From Ornithodoros turicata (taxonomy: Eukaryota; Arthropoda; Arachnida; Ixodida; Argasidae): DNA of 64,000 bases. Every line of letters begins with the position of its first letter. Position 1 is the stretch's first letter. Below are positions 9,373 through 18,161 of the stretch, piece after piece. The stretch spans positions 29,620,213 through 29,684,212 of the forward strand of contig NC_088202.1 of the NCBI RefSeq assembly GCF_037126465.1. The letters are read 5' to 3'. The position numbers and the translations under genes were made by a program. The notes under the pieces are model-generated. The model was not told the origin of the DNA. It did no database searches and saw only the letters and a program-made list of their open reading frames with translations.

Positions 9373-9995
9373 CTACCATGACGAAATGAGATAATTACAT
9401 GCAAACAGGGAAAGATCAATAGCAGAGCGTTGGGAAGCACGGAAAAACGTAGTCTGCCCGGCATTCACTAAAATAAGACTGTCACCGGCGAACCACGAGA
9501 GCAATTGAGCACCACATAGGTCAGCGCGAGAATCCCATGCATAACCCCCCCCCCCCCCCTCATGCAATATGATGAAAGTTAAAATCCTCAAGAAGAAGGA
9601 AATCAGAGGAAGAGTGCGAAGCGCCCAGTCATGTGGCGTCGAGTCAATAACCCCAGGGGGCAATAAGCATTAGTAATGTAAAGAGAGTCGACTGCCGGGG
9701 ACGCTTAGGCAAACTGTGAGAACCTCGAGGGACGAGGAGCAAAGGGAAAACACCACACTAGAAGTAAGCGGGAGAGCAGATCTTCCAAGCGTGAGGAGAC
9801 CACCACACGCCTGAGATTCCTATTAATACGGAAAACGCTGTATCCGGGAATAGTAAAAGACACGAATGGATGGAGCAGAAACATATCAGGGGAATACAAT
9901 GAAAGTAGGGCATTGAGGTGATAAGGGAAAAAAGTACATTGCGACAATTCCACTGAAGGATGCTAAGATGAACTATCCTGAGCTAGAGTTGTGTT
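9373..9995 (-). mobile_element. LINE endonuclease domain, decayed
   Basis: Read on the minus strand, 9953-9705 contains PGYSVFRINRNLRRVVVS, the block that follows the catalytic Glu of apurinic-type LINE endonucleases. 9540-9373 contains WDSRADLCGAQLLSWF, LILVNAGQTTFFR and SAIDLSLF, the C-terminal blocks. Frameshifts and a 16-C run (9543-9558) break it. It is a fragment: no RT follows in this orientation. Confidence 0.65.
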
Positions 9996-10245
9996 AACAG
10001 CGGAAGCCAAGAGGTCTTCATCTTCTTCTTCGTCCAAGCAAAAGATTGGCGTAATTACGTCTCTTTGGACGATGTCTGATGAGATGCAACGCCAGGTTAT
10101 GCGGGTGATACCTGACATATATGTGACATATGACGACTATGCATGTACAAATGAGTATGTATATATGTAGGAATGTGCGTACGTGAATTAAAATGTATGA
10201 GAGAAGCGAGAAAGTGCCTAGAAGGTATATTCCTTTTCTATATCG

Positions 10246-10362
10246 TACAGTTCCCTTAGAAGTCGGCCCAGGACGCACATTCCCCTAGGGCGTCAGTCGT
10301 GACGTTGCCCACCTCTGTGAGGCGGACAACGGCGAGCCCTTTCACCACCACCACCACCATCC
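10246..10362 (+). mobile_element. SINE 3' part
   Basis: This fragment carries acagttcccttagaagtcgg, ggacgcacattcccctaggg and gtgacgttgcccacctctgt, then ends in a (CCA)n run. The same order occurs at 20645-20862 and 30461-30575 and, inverted, at 16515-16656. The tRNA-like head is missing. Confidence 0.7.
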
Positions 10363-10517
10363 TTTTCGATTTCCTCCTCCTTCTTCCTTCCCCACTCCCT
10401 GTGAGGCTTCTCCTTCCTCCACCTGAGCGGCTGGCCGTTATCCACCAAGGGAGATTGGGCAAGGCTAAGCTATTAGTTACTAGCTATGATTCGTGAGGAT
10501 GATGAATTTGTGTCAAC

Positions 10518-10672
10518 AGAGAATCTAGAGCACATTATTCTTCATTGCCCACACTACCAATCAGCTGGAGTCTCGCCCCTATCTCTCTCACAATTGCCTA
10601 GTCCCTTGTAAAATCCAGCCCACAAACGCTGTGACCTCAAAGCTTTTTTGACCTTTTTGGACACCATCGGAG
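10518..10672 (+). mobile_element. LINE C-terminal fragment
   Basis: Homologous to 6310-6480: LEHIILHCPHYQ, then a shortened stretch to KAFLTFLDTIG. It is truncated at both ends with an internal deletion. Confidence 0.7.
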
Positions 10673-10682
10673 GGAAGGTAAT

Positions 10683-10960
10683 ACGGGTAAGAACACTTTA
10701 TTACAACTAAGACGACCAAGGCTTTCGTGCAGAGCCTGCACTTCATCAGGTTAAAGAGCAGCCGTACAACAGGACGTATATATACCAGTAGAAAGGGAGG
10801 GAGAAAGGGAAGTAGAAAAGCAAATATTGTTACACGCCCAGTGTGGCAGGTTACACGGCCTTGTCTTTGAGTGCAGTTGGACTGAGTGGTTACAGCGGCA
10901 GCAAATACAGCGTGACTGTGAGTGCTAACTACAAGCAAAGCTGTTCTTACCAACAGCTGT
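10683..10960 (-). mobile_element. Penelope-like element terminus
   Basis: Contains ctttcgtgcagagcctgcac followed by ttcatcagg. This is a variant of the Penelope-like terminal motif; a related sequence is inverted at 48.3-48.9 kb. No coding part remains. Confidence 0.4.
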
Positions 10961-11000
10961 TACAGCAGTTAATTCGAAATGACGAAACGACAGAACGCCT

Positions 11001-11880
11001 TCTACGTATTTAACAAGTTGGGGAGTGGGTCATTCCATGTAGAATATGCACCCATGGAGACCGACCGAGGTTAGGTCAGAAGAGCCTTTTACCTATTTCA
11101 CACGTTGGGGAGTGGGTCACCTCACGTATAATGTGCACCCGTCGAGACTGACCAAGATTACGTAAGGAGAGCCTTTTACCTATATCACACGTTGTGGAGT
11201 GGGTGAGCTCATGTATAATGTGCACCCGTCGAGACTGACCAAGATTAGGTAAGAGAGCCTTCTACGTATTTCACGCGTTGGGGAGTGGGTCATTTCATGT
11301 AGGATATGCACCCTTCCAGACTGACCAAGGTTAGGTAAGGAGAGCCTTTTACGCATTCCATACGTTGGGGATTTGGTCAGTTAAGGTAGAATATGCACCC
11401 GCCGAGACCAAGCAAGGTTATGTCAGGCGATCCTTTTACATATCTCGCACGTTGGGACTCGGTCAGTTCGTGTAGAATATGCACCCGTCGAGACTGACCT
11501 AGATTAGGTAAGGAGAGCCTTTTATGTATTTCACACATTGGGGAGTGGCTTAGTTCATGTAGAACATGCACCCGACGAGACCGACCAAGATTAGGTAAGG
11601 AGAGCCTTTTATGTATTTCGACTTTTGGGAGTGGGTATTTCATGTAGAATATGCACCTGCCGAGACTGAACAAGATTAGGTAAGGAGAGCCTTCTACGTA
11701 TTTCATACGTAGGGGACTGGGCCAGTTCATGTAGAATATGCACTCGTCGAGACCGATCAAGGTGAGATCAGAAGAGCCTTTTACTTATTGCACACGTTGG
11801 GGAGTGGGTCAGCCCGTGTATAATATTCAACCTTCGAGACTGACCATTTACGAATTTCACTCATTGGGGAGTGGGTCAGG
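11001..11880. repeat. 87-bp satellite, block A
   Basis: About ten imperfect copies of a monomer containing gagagccttttacgtatttc, cacgttggggagtgggtcag, ttcatgtagaatatgcaccc and gagactgaccaagattaggt. Spacing between successive gagcctttt motifs is 86-87 bp. Two variant 3' parts recur: gactgaccaagattaggtaag and gaccgaccaaggttaggtcag. The last copy is a shorter form lacking the aagattaggt-to-gagcc part. A frame stays open on the minus strand only because 87 is a multiple of three. Confidence 0.92.
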
Positions 11881-13094
11881 TCATTGTCACAGAGCATGGC
11901 CTGCCATCCCGTACACCTGCAAACATTTTCGTGAACAGATCCCCAACCGTGCATAATTGTCCCTTTGAGGGCCGCTCCGACGGCGCGACGGCGCAACGAG
12001 TCCCATAGACCACTTGAGGACGGTCAAGCGCCCGGCGAATTTCTTATCGCCGGCGGCTTATTGGTAACGGAAGGGGTGGCGGTCCCAGGAATGGGGTGTC
12101 TAACTACTGACACGTTCGTCGCCGGACAGTCTGATGACCTTTTGTTCCAAGGGAGGTTACACTGAATAGGGAAAACGTTTCTCTTGGCGTGCTCACGCCG
12201 ACACTGATGGAAAAACCATTTCCGATGGGAAGAGTGGCCTAATGTGGACTTTGGGAGGCCAATGCCAACACTTGTGGCGTATGAATTCGTGTATCTGTTC
12301 AGTGTTGAAAAAGGTAAAACATACAGAAAACCTTTAACGTAAAAGGCTAACCCCGCGTGACCAGGGGGGAGTCGAGTTGGAAAGTCAAATGTGGCATGTA
12401 GCGTAACAAGTCTGTTCGGCGTTTGGCGGGACTTCAGAGTTTTCGGACACGGCGGCGGGTGTGTTTATCGGCCGCTAAAGGCAGGAGTTTGTATCGACGA
12501 GTGACAACGACGGGTGTCGCGGCGACATAGGTCGTCACACCGGAACATAAGTGTCTTGGGACCTTGTGAGTGTGCGTGCGTGTGCATACATCCAGCCCGG
12601 GAACGCCGACTGAACGATTGGGACCCGACCACACCGAGCTCCAAGACCCCATCGCCCAGATAAGACTCTCTCCATTTCTGATTATTTTGCTTAAATTGTT
12701 AATCTAAGTCTTCGTTCTAAGCTTCTTGTTAAAATCTACTTCTCTGTGACTCCATAGCGGTGTGTTACTATTTTTAATTTGTGTGTATCCCGCAACTTGG
12801 AGCTATTCGTTTGTTTTAATTGTTAACGAAGAAATATACAATTGTTTGATGAACGCAGACAGCCATTTATGACTCCCCTCATTTCACAGACTCGGATTCA
12901 CACGTGCCGTACGGTGCGACATTGGCGGGTCCAAACCTCTTTCTTTTGTTTTCGTTCACGAGGTAGGGTGTGCTTCGGGAGAATTACGCCAGTAGTGTTC
13001 GTTTGGACGGTCGTCGCGGAATTTAGTCCCGATGCATTCCCGCTCGGTTCACCTGGCTCACCAAACGGAGCATTCCCTACCGGGCCTTGTGACA
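11881..13094. other. 1.2-kb spacer between satellite blocks, possibly LTR-like
   Basis: No satellite copies and no convincing coding region. An AT-rich stretch (12660-12845) followed by gtgcgacattggcgggtcc at about 12917 is faintly reminiscent of an LTR end plus a tRNA primer-binding site, but no partner LTR is in the window, so this is speculation. Confidence 0.25.
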
Positions 13095-14528
13095 GTCATG
13101 TAAAATATCCACCCGTGGAGACTGACCAAGGTTAGATTAGGAGAGCCTTTTACGTATTTCACGCATTGGAGAGTGTATCATTTCATGTAGAATATGCACC
13201 AGTCGAGACTGACCTAGATTAGGTAAGGAGAGCCTTCTACGTGTTTCACACGGTGGGGAGTGGGTCAGTTCATGTAGAATATGCGCACGCCCAGATCGAC
13301 CAAGGTTAGATTAGGAGAGGCTTTTACGTATTTCACACGTTGGGGAGTCGGTCAGCTCATGTAGAATGTGCATCTGTGAAGACCGACCAAGGCTAGGTCA
13401 GAAGAGCCTTTTACGTATTTCACACGTTGGGCAGTGGGTCAGCTCATGTATAATATGCACCCTTCGAGACTGACCATTTACGTATTTCACGAGTTGGGGA
13501 GTGGATCATTTCGTGTAGAATATGCACCCGTCGAGACTGCCCAGGATTAAGTAAGGAGAGCCTTCTACGTATTTCACACGTTGGGGAGTGGGTCAGTCCA
13601 TGTACAGTTTGCACCCGTAGAGACCGACCAAGGTTAGGTCAGGAGAGCCTTTTACGTATTTCACACGTTGGGGAGTGGGGCAGCTCATATATAATGTGCA
13701 TCCATTGAGACTGAGCATTTACGTATTTCACACGCTTGGGAGTGGATCATTTTATGTAGAATATGCACCCGTCGAGACTGACCTAGATTAGGTAAGGAGA
13801 GCCGTCTACGTATTCCACACTTTGGGGAGTGGGTCATTTTATGTAGAATATGCATCCATGGAGACCGACCAAGGGTAGGTCAGAAGAACCTTTTACGTAT
13901 TTCACACGTTGGGGAGTGGGTCAGATCATATATAATGTGCACCCATCGAGACTGACCATTTACGTATTTCACGCGTTCGGGAGTGAGTCATTTCATGTAG
14001 AATATGCACCCGTCGAGACTGACCAAGATTAGGTAAGGAGAGCCTTTTACGTATTTCACACTTTGGGATTGGGTCAGTTCATGTAGAATATGCACCCGTC
14101 GTTATTGACCAAGATTATGTAAGGATAGACTTTTACGTATTTCACACGTTGGGGAGTGGGTCATTTCATGTAGAATATGCACCTTTCGAGACTGAGCAAG
14201 ATTAGGTAAGGAGAGCCTTTTACGTATTTCATACGTTGGGGAGTGGGTCAGTTCGTGTAAAATATGTACCCGTCGAGACCGAGCAAGGTTAAGTCAGGAG
14301 AGCCTTTTACGTATTTCACACGTTCGGGAGGGGGTCAGTTCATGTATAATGTGCACACGTCGAGACCGAGCAAGGTTGGGTCAGGAGAGCCTTTTACGTA
14401 TTTCACACGTTGGGGAGTGGGTCAGTTCATGTAGAATATGCACCCGTTGAGACTGACCAAGATTAGGTAAGGAGAGCCTTTTACGTATTTCACACGTTGG
14501 GGAGTGGGTCAGTTCGTGTAGAATATAC
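13095..14528. repeat. 87-bp satellite, block B with short monomers
   Basis: About seventeen copies of the block A monomer. Several are about 65 bp, lacking a ~22-bp segment (aagattaggtaaggagagcc region), so that gactgacc runs directly into atttacgtatttcac (for example near 13470, 13710 and 13950). Long and short forms are interleaved. The block stops abruptly at 14528 against Penelope-like RT sequence. Confidence 0.92.
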
Positions 14529-14529
14529 G

Positions 14530-15372
14530 GACTATACGGACTCCCTAAGGTTCATAAGCAAGATTGCCCACTCCGCCCTATCGTATCCTTCATTGGTGCT
14601 CCTGCCTACAACTTGTCGAGGTACCTGACCGAAGTCATCACTAGGGCCCGGATTTTTAGGTACTTACAGGTAGCGCTCTTCGTTGGGTAAATCATTCTAG
14701 GCCAACAAACCTTCAGAACCGTATTGTTGTATCTTCCGATTGGAAGGAATGTTGATACATAAAACGGTGCGCATACCCTTTCTCAGCTTATCGGGAGACA
14801 GAGCGATATCATGCGCGATGATGATTGGCATACTGCGTGCTATGCGGTCAAGAGCGCCACCTGTTGGTGCCCAAAAACCCAGGCCCTAGTCATCACCCCA
14901 CTGACAGGAGGAAACGGCTTGACTATCCCTAAGTCACGAGAATTTGCAGGACTCGTCCAAGATTATACCTTGCAAGAAGATGACTTGATGGTATCGTCTG
15001 ATGTGGTTTCCCTCTTCTCGAATGTGCCTACAACGGTTGCTGCAAAAGTTGCCGAAACAGCGTCTACTGAATTATGGCATCTTCTCTTCTCGTACATCTC
15101 TAACCGTGAAGGACATCATAACTCTGTTACGTTTTCGCCTCAATCGGTGCTACTTTACTTTGCGTGGCCAGAAATATCACCAAGTGACAGTGTGCCCTGT
15201 GGGGAGTCCTGTGTCCGTCCCTATGGCTAACCTCGGGATGGAACATACTGAAGAAACGGCACGACAAAACCTTGCCCCGTGAAATTCTATCGCCTCTACA
15301 TTGACGACATGTTCGTAATCCTGATCCGCCACCACACGTTAAACAGTCTCGAACATCCTATTCAGTTCGTCC
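14530..15372 (+). mobile_element. Penelope-like element reverse transcriptase, broken
   Basis: Reading through gives KVHKQDCPLRPIVSFIGAP (14549 on), then after a MITE LTIPKSREFAGLVQDYTLQE, SDVVSLFSNVP, CPVGSPVSVPMANL, and finally the catalytic box FYRLYIDDMFVILI (near 15285-15325). These are the ordered RT blocks of Penelope-like elements. Damage: a MITE at 14653-14877, a frameshift near 15070 and a stop at 15280. No GIY-YIG endonuclease is present; homology ends in a SINE at 15375. The 5' end abuts the satellite. Confidence 0.85.
14653..14877. mobile_element. MITE of a second family (TTTTTAGG ends)
   Basis: Starts tttttaggtacttacaggta and ends ctgttggtgcccaaaaa, with subterminal gcgctctt / aagagcgc. 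It shares the inner tgctatgcggt motif with the CACTC family but has different ends. A related copy is at 42029-42204. It splits the Penelope-like RT. Confidence 0.6.
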
Positions 15373-15376
15373 GCAC

Positions 15377-15477
15377 CGGCCTCGGTGGCTCAGTCGGTAG
15401 GGTGTTCACCTTCTGATCCCGAGATGGCGGGTTTGAACACGGTCGAGAATGCGGGGTTCATGGGGGTGCACACCATT
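15377..15477 (+). mobile_element. tRNA-derived SINE head
   Basis: ggcctcggtggctcagtcgg (A-box-like) followed 40 bases on by ggcgggtttgaacac (B-box-like). A tRNA-like fold is suggested but the acceptor strands do not pair, so it is read as a SINE piece and not as a working tRNA gene. Confidence 0.55.
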
Positions 15478-15622
15478 TGTTTGGCACTTGTCAAATGCAT
15501 AATGCAACAAAAATGGCGTACGCCCCCTGTTTTCACCAAATCATGAGAAAGAACGATGTCACTCGTGATGATGGTTGGCTAGGAGCGTGCTATGTGGTGA
15601 AGTTCTTTTTTAAGATGAAGGG
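15478..15622. mobile_element. CACTC-type MITE, right half
   Basis: Has the family's ggcgtacgcc, caaatca, gatgatggttggctaggag and tgctatgtggtgaagttc modules ending tttttaaga. The left half is missing. Confidence 0.6.
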
Positions 15623-15667
15623 TTTTCATGTGAAGAAGGGGGCGTTGAATATGCATGATGTCCCGTA

Positions 15668-15795
15668 GCACACGCTCCGCACTGGATCTGCATTCACCAA
15701 CTCTCAGCTATTCAAGATCGGCTCTAGGGGTGACGCCTGCTGTGGCCACTGTCAACAACCTGAAACAATCGAGCACACCCTAGGAGAAAAAGCAA
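15668..15795 (+). mobile_element. LINE C-terminal fragment (family of 4967-5444)
   Basis: Encodes FTNSQLFKIGSR, then CCGHCQQPETIEHTL, parallel to the insert at 4967-5262 (FTNSQLCKIGSR, CGHCNHPETIAHIL). Truncated at both ends. Confidence 0.65.
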
Positions 15796-15894
15796 AACCT
15801 AAAGCAAGCAAGCATCGCTAAAGCAAGGAACCTTATTCTCTTTCTGCAGAAGGCGGGTCTTCCTCAGCGAGCCCTCTAGCGCTTTGCTCCCCCC

Positions 15895-16500
15895 GACGAA
15901 CCTTCATCCGTCCGCTGGTGAGTTCGTTTATGGTCATCCTGACTGCGTATGAGATGACGAAATTCATGGAATTTCTGGTAAATGACAGTGCATACTTGAA
16001 GCCTCGACAAAACGACGCTAGGTAACTGACGCGACGAAAATATTCCCACACCTGAAAAACTTAGTTATAGTGACATTTACTATCACTTTAACCAAAAGCG
16101 GTAACTGTAGTTAATTTTGTAAAAAAAAGTAACTATTTCGTATGAGATGACAAAATTCATGGAATTCCTGGTAAATTGCAGTGTATACTTGAAGCCTCGA
16201 TAAAACGACGCTAGGGAACTTAGTTACAGTGACATTTACTGTTACTTTAACCAGCGGACGAACCAAAAGCGGAAATAGTTACTTCTTTTTTACAAAAGTA
16301 ACTACAGTTACCGCTTTTGGTTCGTCTGCTGGTGAGTTCGTTTATGGCTATCGTGGCTGCGTATCAGACGACGAAATTCAAGGAATTCCTGGTAAATGGC
16401 AGTGTGTATGTACTTGAAGCCCTGACGAAACGACACTGGGGAACTGACGCGACGAAAATATTCCCATACCTGAATAACTTAGTTCCAAGTTATACTTCTA
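15895..16500. repeat. three tandem copies of a ~165-bp segment plus inverted flanks
   Basis: Copies near 15905-16060, 16138-16250 and 16330-16490 share gatgacgaaattcatggaat, tggtaaatgacagtg, acttgaagcctcga and actgacgcgacgaaaatatt in the same order; the middle copy is internally deleted. Between copies two and three, ccaaaagcgg...agtaact is followed by its reverse complement agtaactacagttaccgctt. The third copy stays open as TTKFKEFLVNGSVY, perhaps an old transposon reading frame. Confidence 0.65.
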
Positions 16501-16514
16501 ACTTGGTTACTACC

Positions 16515-16656
16515 CAAGGTGGTGGTGGTGGTGGTGATAGTGCTAGTGAAAGAGCTCGCCGTTGTCGGTCTGACAGAGGTGGGCAACCTCAGGCCGAACG
16601 CTCTGGAGGGAATGCGCGTCCTGGGCCCACTTCTACGGGAACTCTGCCCATTACTC
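16515..16656 (-). mobile_element. SINE 3' part
   Basis: On the minus strand: cagagttcccgtagaagtgg, gcccaggacgcgcattccct, gttgcccacctctgtcagac, then a (CCA)n tail. Same family as 10246-10362. Confidence 0.65.
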
Positions 16657-16894
16657 TCCATTACTTCCATTACCACCCAAGAGTGGACGAGATGGTTGTT
16701 GCGAAAGTGGCAGGTCGTCTAGTCAATTAGCATTATTTATTTCTTCTGAAAAACGCTGAAACCTGACGTAACGTGCGCACGTGAAGCTGAAAGAGAAGAA
16801 AAAAAAAACACACTCAATTGCTGTGCCACCGCGCTTGCCTAGAGGTTCTACAACGCCGGACTGGCGGGGTCAACGATACACCAGTCAAGGCAAG

Positions 16895-18157
16895 ATGAAG
16901 AATGATTCACCGAAGAGGCAGTGCGTGTCGGAAGACAGCGAAAAATCCAAAAACAGGTTCGCGATCGTCTGCGCTATTGGCACCGTCACCATCGTTCTAT
17001 CAATCTTTTGCATGGGGATGTTGAGATACTCCGTTGAAAGGAGAGAGGCCCAAGCTGCTCTGCCCCTCTTCGCGAAACCAGGTAAGCGGCCCAAGGTGCT
17101 GGCCTGCTTGTACAATCCCCGTAAAGCACTCGAGTACCGCCGCACATTGAACGACTTCCCTACACTCTACTGCAGCCACTTCATCGTCTGTTGCTTGCAC
17201 AAAAAGTCTCTGGACGACAAGATAATATGGCGGACTTCGAAGACACTCGACCAGAAGATTTCTCGCAAAAGAATCGTCATTGGGTTGTCAGCCACAACTC
17301 GGTTGTCCTGGTTTCGCACTGCCTTCCGACGAACACACAATGTTTCCTTGCTTGTGGACACCGTGAGTACAGCGCTGGAGAAACACGGCAATGGTGTTGG
17401 TTTGTTCATCTACATGCCTGTCTATGACCCCGAAACATCTCCATTACAGTACGTGGTGCTTGTCCAGCTATTCGCACGTAGGTTACGAGATACAGGAGGC
17501 ATTTTCATGATCTCCCTTCCACAGTACGACAAAGCATTCGAAGCTTCCATAACTAAGCCGGTATTGCGTTCGGGCGCATACTTCATTCGACTATCTCACT
17601 ACGAGCGACCGCATGTTGAGGGCGACAGACAAATGGTGTGTCCAAGTCCGCTCGAGCTCAGAAACAGCACCCGTTCCTTGGGAGGCGCCATGACGATTGT
17701 CCACGGAAAACGTTTCGGCTGGACACCGAAAACGGGCAATGCGCCTGGGCCGTACGCGAGCCATTTGTGGCGTAGAACGTTGTTTACATTTAATATGGCG
17801 GTCTTTGAATACGCTGATGGCAAAGTACCGCCATTCCAGCTCACAGGAAAGAAAGTCCGTGGTTATGACAAGTTTTGTCAGCCTAAGGAAGCCAAACGAA
17901 GAGCCTGGAACACAAGTCACGATAAAACGACCATGTGTCAAGTACTACGTAAGGGAAGCACAGCAATGACTGTGTCCAGCCCCAAAGTGATTGAGGCCAT
18001 AAACGAGCGCTTCTCCAATAGACTTGCAGGCGTTGTGGTGTTTGGTCTTCACGCGGATGACTACCGGGGAACTTGCGGCGTCCCATTCGGGTTCACCAAA
18101 CAGGTGTACTGCGCACTGTACAGGGTGGAGGAAGAACGTTGCAAGAGTTTACCTTAA
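16895..18157 (+). CDS. membrane-anchored GH18-like protein, catalytically dead (pseudo-chitinase)
   Basis: A 420-residue uninterrupted frame. The first ATG after an in-frame stop at 16769 is at 16895, with A at -3. Residues 22-43 (AIVCAIGTVTIVLSIFCMGM core) form one transmembrane helix preceded by a charged tail, so a type II topology with an extracellular C-terminal domain is inferred. That domain follows the GH18 chitinase fold. The first strand is PKVLACLYNP (Cys71), then PTLYCSHFIVC (Cys93; this Cys pair is the usual first-strand disulfide). The last barrel strand is GVVVFGLHADDYRGTCG, matching the family's G-x-x-x-W-x-x-x-D-D-F. The catalytic DxxDxDxE strand is replaced by GNGVGLFIYMPV (165-176), with no acid at the Glu position, so hydrolysis is unlikely and a lectin-like or structural role is possible. 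The gene has no introns, unlike its neighbours, suggesting retroposition or a compact single-exon family. Confidence 0.8.
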   Translation: MKNDSPKRQCVSEDSEKSKNRFAIVCAIGTVTIVLSIFCMGMLRYSVERREAQAALPLFAKPGKRPKVLACLYNPRKALEYRRTLNDFPTLYCSHFIVCCLHKKSLDDKIIWRTSKTLDQKISRKRIVIGLSATTRLSWFRTAFRRTHNVSLLVDTVSTALEKHGNGVGLFIYMPVYDPETSPLQYVVLVQLFARRLRDTGGIFMISLPQYDKAFEASITKPVLRSGAYFIRLSHYERPHVEGDRQMVCPSPLELRNSTRSLGGAMTIVHGKRFGWTPKTGNAPGPYASHLWRRTLFTFNMAVFEYADGKVPPFQLTGKKVRGYDKFCQPKEAKRRAWNTSHDKTTMCQVLRKGSTAMTVSSPKVIEAINERFSNRLAGVVVFGLHADDYRGTCGVPFGFTKQVYCALYRVEEERCKSLP

Positions 18158-18161
18158 TAAA
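18156..18161 (+). terminator. polyadenylation signal overlapping the stop codon
   Basis: AATAAA begins inside the TAA stop of the GH18-like gene (TAATAAA). If used, the 3' UTR would be only about 10-30 bases. Confidence 0.5.

Noticed and set aside
11377..11760. 128-codon minus-strand open frame in the satellite
   Set aside because: The frame stays open because the 87-bp period is a multiple of three; the peptide merely repeats every 29 residues.
12660..12935. LTR and primer-binding site of a Gypsy-type element
   Set aside because: No second LTR, no gag/pol sequence and only a vague primer-site match.
11001..14528. TTAGG motifs in the satellite as telomeric repeat
   Set aside because: The ttaggt pieces occur once per 87-bp monomer and never as tandem TTAGG; this is interstitial satellite.
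11001..14528. CRISPR-like array
   Set aside because: Repeats are contiguous with no unique spacers, and the window is eukaryotic.
16781..16894. 38 extra N-terminal residues for the GH18-like protein
   Set aside because: That extension has no ATG (it would start with GTG); the first ATG after the in-frame stop is 16895.
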